Assembly (NCBI RefSeq): GCF_963576615.1
Contig: NC_088716.1
Location: 60,358,228-60,422,227, forward strand
Direction of reading: 5' to 3'
DNA: 64,000 nucleotides
DNA from: Watersipora subatra
Lineage: Eukaryota > Bryozoa > Gymnolaemata > Cheilostomatida > Watersiporidae
Shown: positions 1 to 13,200 of the stretch, one piece after another
Position numbering within the stretch: position 1 is the first letter of the stretch
Layout of the letters: every line of letters starts with the position of its first letter
Program-made: the position numbers and the translations under genes
The notes under the pieces: model-generated
Database searches by the model: none
Told to the model about the DNA's origin: nothing
The model's input: only the letters and a program-made list of their open reading frames with translations

Positions 1-596
1 ATATACACTAGCTAGTACTATACATTTCTACTAGCATCTGAATGCTATATACTCTAGCTAGTACTATACATTTCTACTAACATCTGAATGATGTATACAC
101 TAGCTAGTACTATACATTCCTACTAACATCTGAATGTTATATACTCTAGCTAGTACTATACATTTCTACTAGCATCTGAATGCTATATACTTTAGCTAGT
201 ACTATACATTCCTACTAACATCTGAATGCTATATACTCTAGCTAGTACTATACATTTCTACTAGCATCTGAATGCTATATACTCTAGCTAGTACTATACA
301 TTTCTACTAGCATCTGAATGCTATATACTCTAGCTTGTACTATACATTCCTACTAGCATCTTAATGCTATATACTCTAGCTAGTACTATACATTTCTACT
401 AGCATCTGAATGCTATATACTCTAGCTAGTACTATACATTTCTACTAACATCTGAATGTTATATACTCTAGCTAGTACTATACATTTCTACTAACATCTG
501 AATGCTATATACTCTAGCTAGTACAATACATTTCTACTAACATCTGAATGTTATATACTCTAGCTAGTACTATACATTTCTACTAACATATGAATG
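1..596. repeat. 46-bp minisatellite, about 13 copies
   Basis: The unit begins ATATACTCTAGCTAGTACTA and repeats every 46 bases with scattered substitutions. It runs off the left edge of the window, so the true array is longer. It lies in what should be an EXOC2 intron. No coding potential was seen. Confidence 0.95.
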
Positions 597-597
597 G

Positions 598-1065
598 TGG
601 GTTTATGATCATTTGCAAACTGCTTTCTCTGATGTCATATTTCTTGCTCACAAGTTATTGAGATTGACTCCTGAATATTACTTATGATTGTACTTAACGA
701 TGGGAAACAATCTAGTGGTAGGTATGCTCAGTGACTTACAGGTGTCTGTTCTCATTGTTCTGACTTCCTAGTGGTCAGGCTGAGAGACTCAATCCACTGT
801 CAGTCATTCATATATCAGAGGGAAGGGCTTGAGCAGCCATTCAGTAATTAGCTTGATCTTTTGATATGTTGAAATCGTAATATCATATTAACCAGGAAAA
901 ATGAACAAACATTCAGTTTGAAATTGCAAAATGGATGTACAATCTGTAACTTTAACACTGATACCTGGAAATGGTAAATATAGCATTAGGACATGCAATA
1001 CTTAGCTAGTTCAGGCTCTGACAGAACTGCGCATAGAAATATTGCTCTATGTTGATTATCCATAG
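598..1065. other. Intron sequence, no gene seen
   Basis: Unique AT-rich sequence before the first recognisable EXOC2 exon of the window. I looked for a further upstream exon and found none I can support. It ends in the acceptor ATCCATAG used by the exon at 1066. Confidence 0.5.
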
Positions 1066-1211
1066 CTGCTGCTTACCTACTGCAACCTGGTGCGACGAGC
1101 ATTTCTACCTGAGAGTCTGCAGAGCTACTCAGAACATAAGCAGTTGGAGTACGGAGACTGGACACTAAGTAAATCAGAACTTCCCAGCGCCTGGCTGCCG
1201 CAATGTGTCAG
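1066..1211 (+). CDS. EXOC2: EXOC2 exon (first in window)
   Basis: Open from the acceptor ATAG to the donor GTGAGC, 48 codons plus two bases. It contains YCNLVRRAFLPESLQ and ends with SAWLPQCVR, which matches the conserved WLP.C stretch of Sec5. Its two spare bases (AG) join with G of the next exon to make Arg. It was too short to stand out as an ORF and was found by phase matching and similarity. Confidence 0.85.
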
Positions 1212-4200
1212 GTGAGCTAGGTATAAACACACCGGCGAGGCTTTAAGTGTTTCAAACGTTTATATCATATACAGTCAAACATGGATAACTCGAACTTCAA
1301 GGGACCGCGCAAAAGTGTTCGAATTATCAGAGCGTTCAAGTTATCAGAGCACTGTCACAAGTCCATATATTTACTTATTTATTAGTAGATACATGTACAT
1401 ATACAAACTATAATATAAATCAAAAGCACAAATGGCTTGTTTCAAATTAAATGCTTCTAATGTAAAGTTTAAAACGTTTTCATGAAAAAGTATAGAGATT
1501 TTTCTATCACTTGAGATTGGTTTGTTGTTTGAGGTGATGTTATTGCCAGGACGTTTTTCAGATTGACATTGGCAAAACTTGATCGTTGTTGAAATGCTCA
1601 AAAGAAAAGACATTTTTTTCTTTTGGGGTTTTACCCACGATCAATTTTGCCGTTTCTTCTTGAAGTTTATGCAGTACCTTACTTTACCTGGGATTCGTTA
1701 AGAGCAACACTCCGAGGCAGTTCAATTAGAAGTTTTACGAGGTTTTACGGTACATTCTATATCACTCACGCTTTTTTAATAGATACTTATTGAATGTACA
1801 CACGTATTCTGTGTTTAGGTCAAACGATGAATAGTTTTTTGTAGCTCAGACAACGTATACGTTTAATTACACCAATTTTGAGACGTTTTAAACATTCAAC
1901 ATTCCGACGTTGATTCAACACGGAATCAACATCGGAAAACTATTCATCACGGGCTAGCCGGGTCACGCACTCAAGGATTTTCGCCACGCACATACAAAAC
2001 AACATGCGATTTTTGTTTTGTATGTGCGTGGCGAAAATCCTTGCGCGCGTGACCCGGCTAGCCCGTGCTATTCATCGTATCGCAGTATAAATCAATTTTC
2101 ACCAAACTTTTAGAAAAGTCGTTGACAAAAATATTTTGCCGATGGTGGTAATAACGACGCTTATGAATTACGAAAAGATGAAGTTTACCTCTATGGCTTT
2201 GAATAAAGTGATTTTCTAAAGCGATAACAACCGTTTCGGTAGCCGTTGGGCAAAAAACAGTTCGAATTAACAGTGTTGAGTTCGAGTTATCTATAGCAAT
2301 TTATCATTACGCGGGAACGGACCAAAGGAAATGTTCGAATTAACCATGTGTTCGAGCTGTCCGTGGACGAGTTATCCATGTTTGACTGTATGTAAGTTTT
2401 TCTTTGGAAAACTTCAAAATCGTTTGTGGAGGAACAAACATGTAACCATCCGAGCTAAGTCTAACGTATACAGAGCTGTAATTCTAACAGCCGTATTATG
2501 TGGAGCTGAGACCTGGACAGTGTCCCTGATTGGGCCCACTCTGCTTTCAGCGAATAAACGTTGGTGTGAAACTCGCTAAGCCTCTACCTTGCTGGTTAAT
2601 TATCTAAGGACAGGCCTAGTCAACTACGCTATAACTGTAAAACAATTCATATTGAAAGGTTTATCAAAATGGTGGGAAAGCAATCGTTTTTACATGATCT
2701 TAACAATTATGTCAGTAAAAATACTTTTGCATGATTTAATAACTGGGCAGTTTGTTAAAACACTTGTTAGACAATCTTGAGTCACTACCCTTTGCTCTAC
2801 TGCAATGCCGGAAGTTGATGAAATTAAACAAAAATAATCACTATTTATTTTATTTGTTATATGAGTTTGTAATATTTTATTACTCAATTTTGTAACAACC
2901 CATTTAATTTTTGTATTTCTCATTCGTTTTTCCTTGATATTAGTGCAAAGCAAGAACTTTTGGTCTGTTATTTCATGATCACAGGCATGTTGAAGTAGAT
3001 CAACAGATGCATAATTACCTCGTCGGCAACTTGGCTTACCTAAAATCCTAGATAAAACCCACTACTGTGTTTTTACCTTTAGAGGGTAGCCACCATTTAT
3101 CTTTTGTTAGTTGATAGATTCGTGAGTGTCGACGTTAAGCACCAGCATGAGATTCAATGCAGAGACCTTATTGCTTTTACTGGCAAGGTAAAAGGCTAGT
3201 TTATGGTAACTTACCACGCGCTAGTGGGAAATCTTTTTTGTTTTCTGTATCTCAATGTAAAAGTGTTACGGATAGAAGATGAATTATAGGGATTAAGTAT
3301 ACTCAAACCTTGATATAAGAAGCTATCTGTACACTCAAACCTTGACATAAGAAGCTGTCTGTACACTCAAACCTTGACATAAGAAGCTGTATGTACACTC
3401 AAACCTTGACATAAGAAGCTGTCTGTACACTCAAACCTTGATATAAGAAGTTGTCTGTACACTCAAACCTTGACATAAGAGGCTGTCTGTACACTCAAAC
3501 CTTGACATAAGAGGCTGTCTGTACACTCAAACCTTGTCATAAGAGGCTGTCTGTACAATCAAACCTTGATATAAGAAGTTGTCTGTACACTCAAACCTTG
3601 ACATAAGAAGCTGTCTGTACACTCAAACCTTGACATAAGAGGCTGTCTGTACACTCAAACCTTGACATAAGAGGCTGTCTGTACAATCAAACCTTGATAT
3701 AAGAAGTTGTCTGTACACTCAAACCTTGATGTAAGAGGCTGTCTGTATACTCAAACCTTGTCATAAGAGGCTGTCTGTACACTCAAACCTTGTCATAAGA
3801 GGCTGTCTGTACACTCAAACTTTGGCATAAGAGGCTGTCTGTACACTCAAACCTTGTCATAAGAGGTTGTCTGTACACTCAATCCTTGTCATAAGAGGTT
3901 GTCTGTACACTCAAACCTTGACATAAGAGGCTGTCTGTACACTCAAACCTTGTCATAAGAGGCTGTCTGTACACTCAAACCTTGTCATAAGAGGCTGTCT
4001 GTACACTCAACCTTTGACATAAGAGGCTGTCTGTACACTCAAACCTTGACATAAGAGGCTGTCTGTACACTCAAACCTTGTCATAAGAGGCTGTCTGTAC
4101 ACTCAAACCTTGTCATGACAAGTTTTCTGTACCCTCAAACCTTGACATAAGAAGTTTTCCATACACTTAAACCTTAACATAAGAGGTTGTCTGTACACTC

Positions 4201-7200
4201 AAACCTTGACATAAGAAGTTGTCTATACACTCAAACCTTGACGTAAGAAGTTGTCTGTACAGTCAAACCTTGACCTAAGAGGTTGCCTGTACACTCAAAC
4301 CTTGACATAAGAAGTTGTCTGTACACTCAAACCTTGACATAAGAAGTTGTCTATACACTCAAACCTTGACGTAAGAAGTTGTCTGTACAGTCAAACCTTG
4401 ACCTAAGAGGTTGCCTGTACACTCAAACCTTGACATAAGAAGTTGTCTGTACACTCAAACCTTGACATTAGAAGTTGTCTGTACACTCAAACCTTATCAT
4501 AAGAAGTTGTCTGTACACTCAATCCTTGACATAAGAAGTTTTCTGTACACTCAAACCTTATCACAAGAAGTGGTCTATACACTCAAACCTTGACATAAGA
4601 AGTTTTCCGTACACTTAAACCTTAACATAAGAGGCTGTCTGTACACTCGAACCTTGACATAAGAGGTTGTCTGTACTCTCAAGCTTTGACATAAGAGGTT
4701 GCTGTCAGGTATGAGGTAATGCTAATATTATTTGAGTAAGATGAAAGCAAACCATGTGAAGGAGACCTGTGTATTCATATATAAGTAAGGATTCACTAAT
4801 AGCAGTGTTTCAAGACACTGTTATAACTCTTGAACAGTCTCTTGAAAAATTAATCAAGAATTATAAGAGTTGAACTCTTATAACTGTTCAACTCATAACT
4901 CATAACTGTTCAACTCATACTGCTGGCATTATAGGTTAGATGTTACTTTGGACATGGAGACAAATAGTTCATAAAATTTGGTATCATTTGACGAAAAATA
5001 GTATTCTAAGTCGATTGTAAGTCGAAGCCTTAACTGTACTTTTTGTTTCATGGGTGTCTCTCATAATATCCCAGTTGATTCTTTTTGTGTTTGCACTTTA
5101 ATCTATTATTTCCAAAATATTCTTCCATTTCATTTTGTCATTTTTTTGCTATAAATCATGATTGTAAGCTATTGACATGTCAAGAGTCAATGATTCCATT
5201 ATATTCTAGCCTTTGTTCTACATAATTATAGGACAGTACGGCAGTGTGCCGAGAGCCTCAGGAATGATTTACCTGTGGATTCTGAGTCAAGCAATCTCTT
5301 GCAGACTCTCGTATTCGACCTTAGAACTGATGCTATGAGGACGATTCTCAAACAGGTGACATGTCTGTCTTATATTCTCTTCCTATGCTCATTGTATTTA
5401 TTAATAATTTAAAATTATTATTTTTACGGTCTCATCGCCTCATTGGTTAACTACAACCAATGGAATGCATTAATATCTGCCTTAGCTGATCACTATAGCT
5501 GTTTGTGGGAGTCGTCTTCTCATTTAAACTTCATTTGAGTGTGGCTATCATACTCCCTAGTTAAGTTTCACATGCTTTGAATATAAAATGTTTCCACACA
5601 TTGGAGGTTATGATTTACCGTACTAGCCAATGAAATTGCCTCATTTTAGTATACATGTACACAGTTAGCATGACATTATTAAAATGGCACAGTTTATATT
5701 TGCTCTTTTTCGAGATATCTAAGCATAAGCTAGAGGGTAAGCATTTTTAGCTAATATCTGATACTGTATTTGATATTATATACTTTCTCTCAACCGTAAA
5801 ATTCACCATGAGCTGTTAGTACGGTTCTAGACCCACCATGACAGCTCTCCATATCTACGTACCGTATCTGTTGTCTTCGTATGTTTCACCAACAGGCTCT
5901 ATCTCAGGCTGAAATGACACGTATATATATAGCTTGCGTATTCAGGCCTACAGAAGAGTGAGTTACTACACTTTTTATGTTTGTTGATGCCTGCAGGCCA
6001 TAGATGATGTACACAAACTGAACACGAGAGAAACTTGGATTCTTGACACTAATGACTCATCTGGTTCAACCACCCAGCTGCCGGCATTGTTTGAACACTG
6101 TATCAATGAGGCCATTAGCCATCTTGATGACATCATTATCATTGTCAAGCAGGGAGAGCTTGACATTTTCAACGATAAAGGCACACAAGAGCAGGCAACT
6201 GCTCTCTGCATAGACCTAGTCAAAGGTCTGCTTCATCTATCATTTACTAATGCTTTGAATGTCGAGTTCGTATTACTGGGTCTGGAAATATCTTTTATTA
6301 GTTGAAAAAAAACTTTTAAATCTCATTTTCCTCTCTGGCTGTCGGAGTTAACAGTCAGCGCTAATATTAAAGCTGACATCAGCTCTCTGCCGTGATTGAC
6401 TGCGCTATAGCGTAAAACTTTCATTGCTAAATGGCTCGTCAGCTAGATGATATAAATTTTATAATACCGTAATGGGAATGGAATACATGCATACATATAT
6501 AGCTTAAATATCCAGCATGAATATAACACTTTTTTATGGAAATGTTCTACCCGGCCCTCTCATGGTGTATGCGAATTCACACGATAACCAAGATGTATGA
6601 GTTTGATCACCATCGTAAGAACAGCTGGCTGTATAAACTCATGCACCAAGTTCAAATGTTTAAACTTTTTCTATTGCTTCTGTGAGCGCTGCTCTCTTTT
6701 TTCACCGTTAGGTTCACAAAATTAAATGCTTTCTTTTTTAAACTTTACTGCATGAAAACAATGTCAAAGTCACACATTTGTCTTAGATGTTTTTTGAAAA
6801 CGTCAACATCATCGATCATCAACACTATAGCAAGTAAAATAGTAGAAAATACATTAATTTTCCGTGTTTATTTGTTACCGCTTGAGCAAAAGTGTACATA
6901 TGTAATAAATAAAAATTGTTGTATGTTACCATTATCATAATGCCTTTTTGAGACGTTACAAAGGCTTACAAGGTTAATACTTATAGTCGTCAGAAGAAGT
7001 TTTCAAAAAGAATGTTATGGAAAAGTGTTTTTTGCCACAAGAAGACATACTAAATATACCCTGTGTATTGCTTATAGATGCAGTAGTTGAAACAGACCTG
7101 CAGTTGGGACTATGTATCAGGTATAAAGCAAGTATGATGAGAGTTCACCTTTTAAAATTTTTGTCGTTATGATGACAGTAGAATACAAAAGGCAGCGAGT

Positions 7201-10200
7201 ATATACATTCATTAGGGCAGTGAATATATACATTCGTTAAGGCAGCGAGTATATAAATTCAGTAGGGCAGTGAATATATACATTCGTTCAGGCAGCGAGT
7301 ATATACATTCATTAGGGCAGTGAATATATACATTCGTTAAGGCAGCGAGTATATACATTCATTAGGGCAGTGAATATATACATTCGTTAAGGCAGCGAGT
7401 ATATGCATTCATTCAGGCAGCGAGTATATACATTCATTAGGGCAGTGAATATATACATTCGTTAAGGCAGCGAGTGTTGCATTGTTCATGGTTTGAACAT
7501 TCATATTATAACCTCAAAGAAACATTTAAATGACCTTGAACAAAAGGTGATATAAGAAACTCGCGAAAAACAGGAAACGGGAGACGAGACATGGAGATGA
7601 CAGAGTAAAGTTTCAAACTAAAAACTGATATGTTAATCTCTAAACATCTACCGAATAAACAGGTTCTTCAGGCTGGCCAGCCATCCCAAGCTATAATATA
7701 ATTACTTATGAATATATAATAGTCAACAGCTTCATTCCCTACTAAAGACTACTAAGGTAATTATATAGAATAATACATCATGGTACCACGGTAGAATGAA
7801 CTCACTACGACTACACTGAAGGCCACTAAACTGGAGAACTGGATTTCTACTGATTGTGATTGTTTACACTGCAGTGTTTTGGATCTTTTATTGAATTTTG
7901 TTACTTTGCTGACTGATAGTTATGGATGGTCTAAAGCCTCCTGGTGAGCTGTCCTTTGATGGCAATGTTGCGGAAAACTGGCGTAAATGGAAAATATCGT
8001 TTCAAAACTACTTGTTTGCTGTCAATCTGGTTCTGGCTCTAGCAGTTGGGACTCCTCCTGTTGAGCCAGTTGGGAATATAGCCATTGCAAAGAGGCAAGT
8101 TGCGGTTTTGTTGCACTGTGCCGGTGAGGAGGCAGATGAAATTTTCAGTCAATTTGAGTTTCAAGGAGGAAAAAGTGCTGACGTGCTAGATGATGTTCTA
8201 GAAAAGTTTGAAGCCTACTGCAATCCCAGAAAAAATATATTGTATGAGTGGTTTGTCTTTTGGTCGTTATCGCAGTCCGATGGTGAGCCAATAGACCTCT
8301 TTGTCAAGAGATTGAAAACTCAAGCTGCCAAGTGCGAATTTGACCAATTAAAAGACAGGATGTTGTTGTGTAGGATCGTCTTTGGGTTGTCTGATAACAA
8401 ACTGAAAGAGAGGCTACTTCGCGATGGTGATATCACACTTGTTGGGGCTATGGATATAATAAGAGCCGCTGAGATAACTAAACAGCAATTGACCAAAATG
8501 GCTGAAGGTGATAAATCCTCTATAGCTGCTGTTGTAGTGGACAAGCCAGCGACTGCCAATAAAAGTTATATAACAAACTCAGTGGACAAGCCAGCGACTG
8601 CCAATAAAAGTTATATAACAAACTGCAAGTTTTGCACATACTCTCACCCGAGAGGTAGATGCCCGGCATATGGGAAGCAGTGCCGAAAATGTGGAGGTGC
8701 CAATCACTTTGAGAAAGCATGCAATGCCGCAGGGCCAAGGCAGTCTGTGAAAGCCATAGAAACTAATAATGAGAAGCAGATGGAAACGTTATTCATTGGT
8801 ATGGTTAATGCTCCGGAGACGGTTTCTAAATCTTAGTATGAGACTCTAGTTCTTTCAAGCTGTAATGATCACAGTTCGGTAGCTTTTAAAATTGATACTG
8901 GTGCTCAGACCAATGCTGTTACCAAAGAGATCCTCAACAAACTGAATGCCGAAATGAAACCCAGCAACGTGAAACTGAAAGGCTACAACAATGCCGACAA
9001 CAAATCATGGATATATGGAGCTGAAGGTCAAACACAGACAAGAACAGAGTGTGCAAAGGTTTGAAGTAGTCGATAATGGACTGTGTCCTATTTTAGGCCT
9101 AGAAGCATCCGAAATGTTAGGCATTGTGAAGCGTGTCAATGAAGTAACCACCTCTGATCTACTGGAGAAATATGCAGATGTGTTTGAAGGTATTGATTGT
9201 TTGTCAGGTGAACATGAAATCTCTGTGGATCCCACAGTGAAACCTGTCATTCATGCTCCACGGAGAGTACCTATCAGTGTGACAGATAAACTCAAGAGTG
9301 AACTCGAGAGCATGAAAAAATCGAACATTATTGCTAAAGTCGAAGAACCTACACCATGGGTAAACAGTCTTGTGTGTGTTGAAAAAAAGGACGGAAGCTT
9401 GAGAATATGTCTAGATCCGAAAGATTTGAACAAAGCTGTCATGAGAGAGCACCATCGAATACCTACAATGGAAGACACAGCCTTTAAGTTCACAGGCATG
9501 AGGTACTTTACAACACTGGACATGAAGCATGGGTATTGGCACATACCTTTATCAAAGAAGAGCAGTCTGTTGACGACATTCAACACCCCGTTTGGGCGAT
9601 ACTGTTATCGTCGATTACCATTTGGCCTTCATTCAGCAGCTGAAGTTTTTGAAAAGAAAGTGGAGCAATGCTTCGAAGGAATCCCCATGGCTATCTATTT
9701 TGATGACTTGATTGTGGCAGGTCACACTCAGATCGAACATGATGAAAATCTGGAGAAGGTCCTACAAAGAGCCAGAGAGAAAAAAGTAAAATTCAGCAGA
9801 AGCAAAATCCAACTCAATCAGTCTCAAGTCAAGTATCTGGGTCATATTGTGTCTGGTGAAGGACTGAAACCAGATCCCGACAAGCTGGAGGCGATAAGCG
9901 AAATGCCCAATCCCACAGACAAGCTGGGCATTCAGCGGATATTGGGCACTCTAAATTTCCTGCGCTCATACATCCCCAACATGTCTGCTCTTACCGAGCA
10001 CCTACGAGCGCTCATGAAAACAGATGGGTGGTCTTGGGGCCCTGCCCAGGAAGAATCGATGAAAATGATCAAGCGGTTATTGACCAGTGAGCCAATTTTG
10101 AAGTACTTTGACGTAAAGGCAGATGTACAACTACAAGTAGATGCCTCACAAAGTGGGCTTGGGGCTGTATTGCTTCAAGGTGGCTAACCCGTAACCTATG

Positions 10201-13200
10201 CCTCGAGAGCACTCACTGATGCTGAGCGTAACTGGCCACAAATCGATAAGGAGTTATTGGCCATTGTCTTCGGATGCGAAAGATTCCACAGCTACCCTTA
10301 CGGTCGCCCAGTTAATGTGCAAACAGATCATAGGCCTCTGGTGAGTATTGTCAATAAGCCACTCCAAAAAGCTTCTACTAGACTTCAGCGACTACTATTG
10401 CGACTCCAGAGGTATCAGATAGCAACCGGAACCTATGTACCAGGCAGATATTTGCACATTGCCGACACTCTATCGCGAGCGTACCTCCAAAAGATAACCA
10501 GTTATCAAAGAGATTTGGAAACTGAAGTAGTAATGATTCATACCTTGGAAATCAACTGTGGATTTGAAGAGAAACTCGTTTCGGCTTACAATGAAGATAA
10601 TGCAATGCACCAAGTGTCTCAAGCTATACAGTCAGGATGGCCTTGGAGTGCAAGGAGCGAGGCTCCATCAGTGATTCATCCCTACTGGAATGTAAAAGAC
10701 GAGCTGTATCAACAAGATGGCTTCATATATCTCGGTGAAAGGTTAGTGATTCCTCACAAAGAGCGTAGATATGTCCTCAACATGCTACATGCTGGTCATC
10801 TTGGCATCCAAAAATGTCGTGACCGAGCCAAGAGTTCCGTTTACTGGCCGGGTTTATCTAACGACATTCAGGTTGAAGTCTCCAACTGCAATGCTTGTAC
10901 GAAATTCAGCAATCGACAGCTACGGGAACCTCTCATACCACAGGATATTCCCGAACTGCCATGGAGCAAGGTGGCCATGGATATTCTTGAATATAAATCT
11001 TGCAGTTATCTAGTAGTGGTAGATTGTTACTCTCATTTCCCTGAACTAAGAATCTTAAAACACAAGAGGGCTGAAGATGTTGTCATGGCCCTCAAGTCCG
11101 TTTTCTCAGTGCATTGTATTCCTGTACAAATCATGGCGGATAACATGCCTTTTAACAGTCATGTAATGAGAGAGTTTAGCGACGATTGGAATTTTACTAT
11201 AGTAACGTCAAGCCCTCACTATCACCGCTCCAATGGTTTCGCGGAGCGGTACGTCCAAACAGTAAAGCAATTTCTAAAGAAATGTGAAGTCACTGGTGAA
11301 GATGTCTACAGATCTTTGCTAGCCTACAGAGAAACTTCGGTGTCTGGGTGTCCCTACAGCCCGGCCGAAATGTTGTTCAATAGGAGTATTCGAAGTGGGC
11401 GTCCAAGGACGACAGAATCGCTCAAACCGGCTGTAAGAGCTGGACATCAGTCGTTATTGCAAAAACAAGTGAAACAGAAAGAGTATTACGATAAAGGAAC
11501 CAGACCACTGTCGATTCTTGAACCTGGTGACAGTGCTTATCTGCGCACAGACGAACAAGAAGAGTGGAACATAACGCGCCTAGGTCCTATCTCGACGATA
11601 ACGGGAAGAATGTAGTGAGACGCAATCAGGCACACATTAAATCTCGTCCCTTACTCGAACGGCCAGAGGAACCAGCGATACCTTCTCGTCAACCTACTGG
11701 TGCCGCTGTCCCTGTAGATCCGGCATCAAATTTTCACTCCTCTGCAGAAGCTACGTCGGGCCCAAGCGTCCTTCCTGATGTTAGATCGCCTCGGGCTCCA
11801 CGTGCCTCGCGTTGCATCCCACACCCAAAATATGGGGATTACGAGATGAAGTAATTAATTACTTCATCATCAACACTATATTTACATAGACACTATATCT
11901 ACGCTGCTATTATCATATGTCTAATCGCTTTTGTTTCTCTACTATAAGAAAAGAAAGATGTTGCATTGTTCATGATTTGAACATTTATATTATAACCTCA
12001 AAGAAACATTTAAATGACCTTGAACAAAAGGTGATATAAGAAACTCGCGAAAAACAGGAAACGGGAGATGAGACATGGAGATGACACAGTAAAGTTTCAA
12101 ACTAAAAACTGATATGTTAATCTCTAAACATCTACCGAATAAACAGGTTCTTCAGGCTGGCCAGCCATCCCAAGCTATAATATAATTACTTATGAATATA
12201 TAATAGTCAACAGCTTCATTCCCTACTAAAGACTACTAAGGTAATTATATAGAATAATACATCAGTGAGCATATACATTCATTCAGGCAGCGAGTATATA
12301 CATTTGTTAAGACTCTTTGAGGATCCTTCTACATAAAGCTATAATGTTGCTCACACTTTGAGAAGTGATTAAAGGTTTCACACGTGGTATTTTTCTTCCT
12401 TATAAACAGCTGGTGAAGAGTTTAGCCTATAGTCCAAGTTGTGACATAAAAAGCATAAAGGATTTAGCAAGGCTTTGAACTGATTTTTAACTGTATCCCA
12501 TACTAGTTTTAAGAAAAATCGATTTTTTAAAGTTTGTTGACAGTGCAGATCACAAAATCTATCAAAGTTTAAGTGTATGTCTTTATTTTATATATAGATA
12601 TATATAGATTGCTTAAAACTGTTCTGTTATGAATCAGTTCAAATGTTGTCCTGTAATTTTACATAATATAACCTTGCCTAGTTATTATCCAGTGTTGAAG
12701 TTGTGTTGCTAATAATGCGTATCCCTGATTTGTTGTTACAAAATATGTTATAGTAATTTCTAATAAATTAAAAAAAAGTAAATTTTCAAAAAGTCTTAAA
12801 TATAGTGGCTCAAGTAGGAAAGAATACATTACCTAATTGATTAACAGAGAATTATGGGATGATTCGAGGAGATATTCTATAATGTGTAACATATTTTGTA
12901 AAATATGCTTGATGCTCATATCCTCATGGTTTTCTTATCTTCTTGCTGAAACCATTTTGAAACTTCATTTTTGATTTCCATTATTCCCTATATAGTCTGT
13001 ATTCAGGTTATGGTTTAATAATGGAATCTATTGATAGAGGTGAGAGACGGTGTATTAATATATCATTGTATTTCTCATGAAATGGTGTACAATGTATTTA
13101 CTTTACCTACAATTGTTCAAAAACTCTTTGTCACATCGAATCAATTCATATAAGAAATAAATTTGGTCGCTGTTTATTTTCTTGTGAATGCATATTCTGT

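Larger units (their letters stand above)
7475..12264 (+). mobile_element. Ty3/gypsy LTR retrotransposon, full length but broken
   Basis: A 4790-bp element with two 306-bp LTRs (TGTTGC...CATCA), a putative primer-binding site starting TGG right after the 5' LTR (7781), gag, protease, RT/RNase H, integrase and a purine tract before the 3' LTR. The target duplication is GCGAG (7470-7474) versus GTGAG (12265-12269). The domain order RT-RNaseH-integrase places it in Ty3/gypsy. The LTRs differ at only four positions that I can count, which implies recent insertion, yet the coding region is interrupted by in-frame stops and frame changes. It is sense-oriented in an EXOC2 intron. Confidence 0.95.

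Noticed and set aside
5997..6305. EXOC2 exon extended to the stop at 6303
   Set aside because: The next exon starts with two bases of a split codon, and similarity to Sec5 stops at about 6225; extension would truncate the protein.
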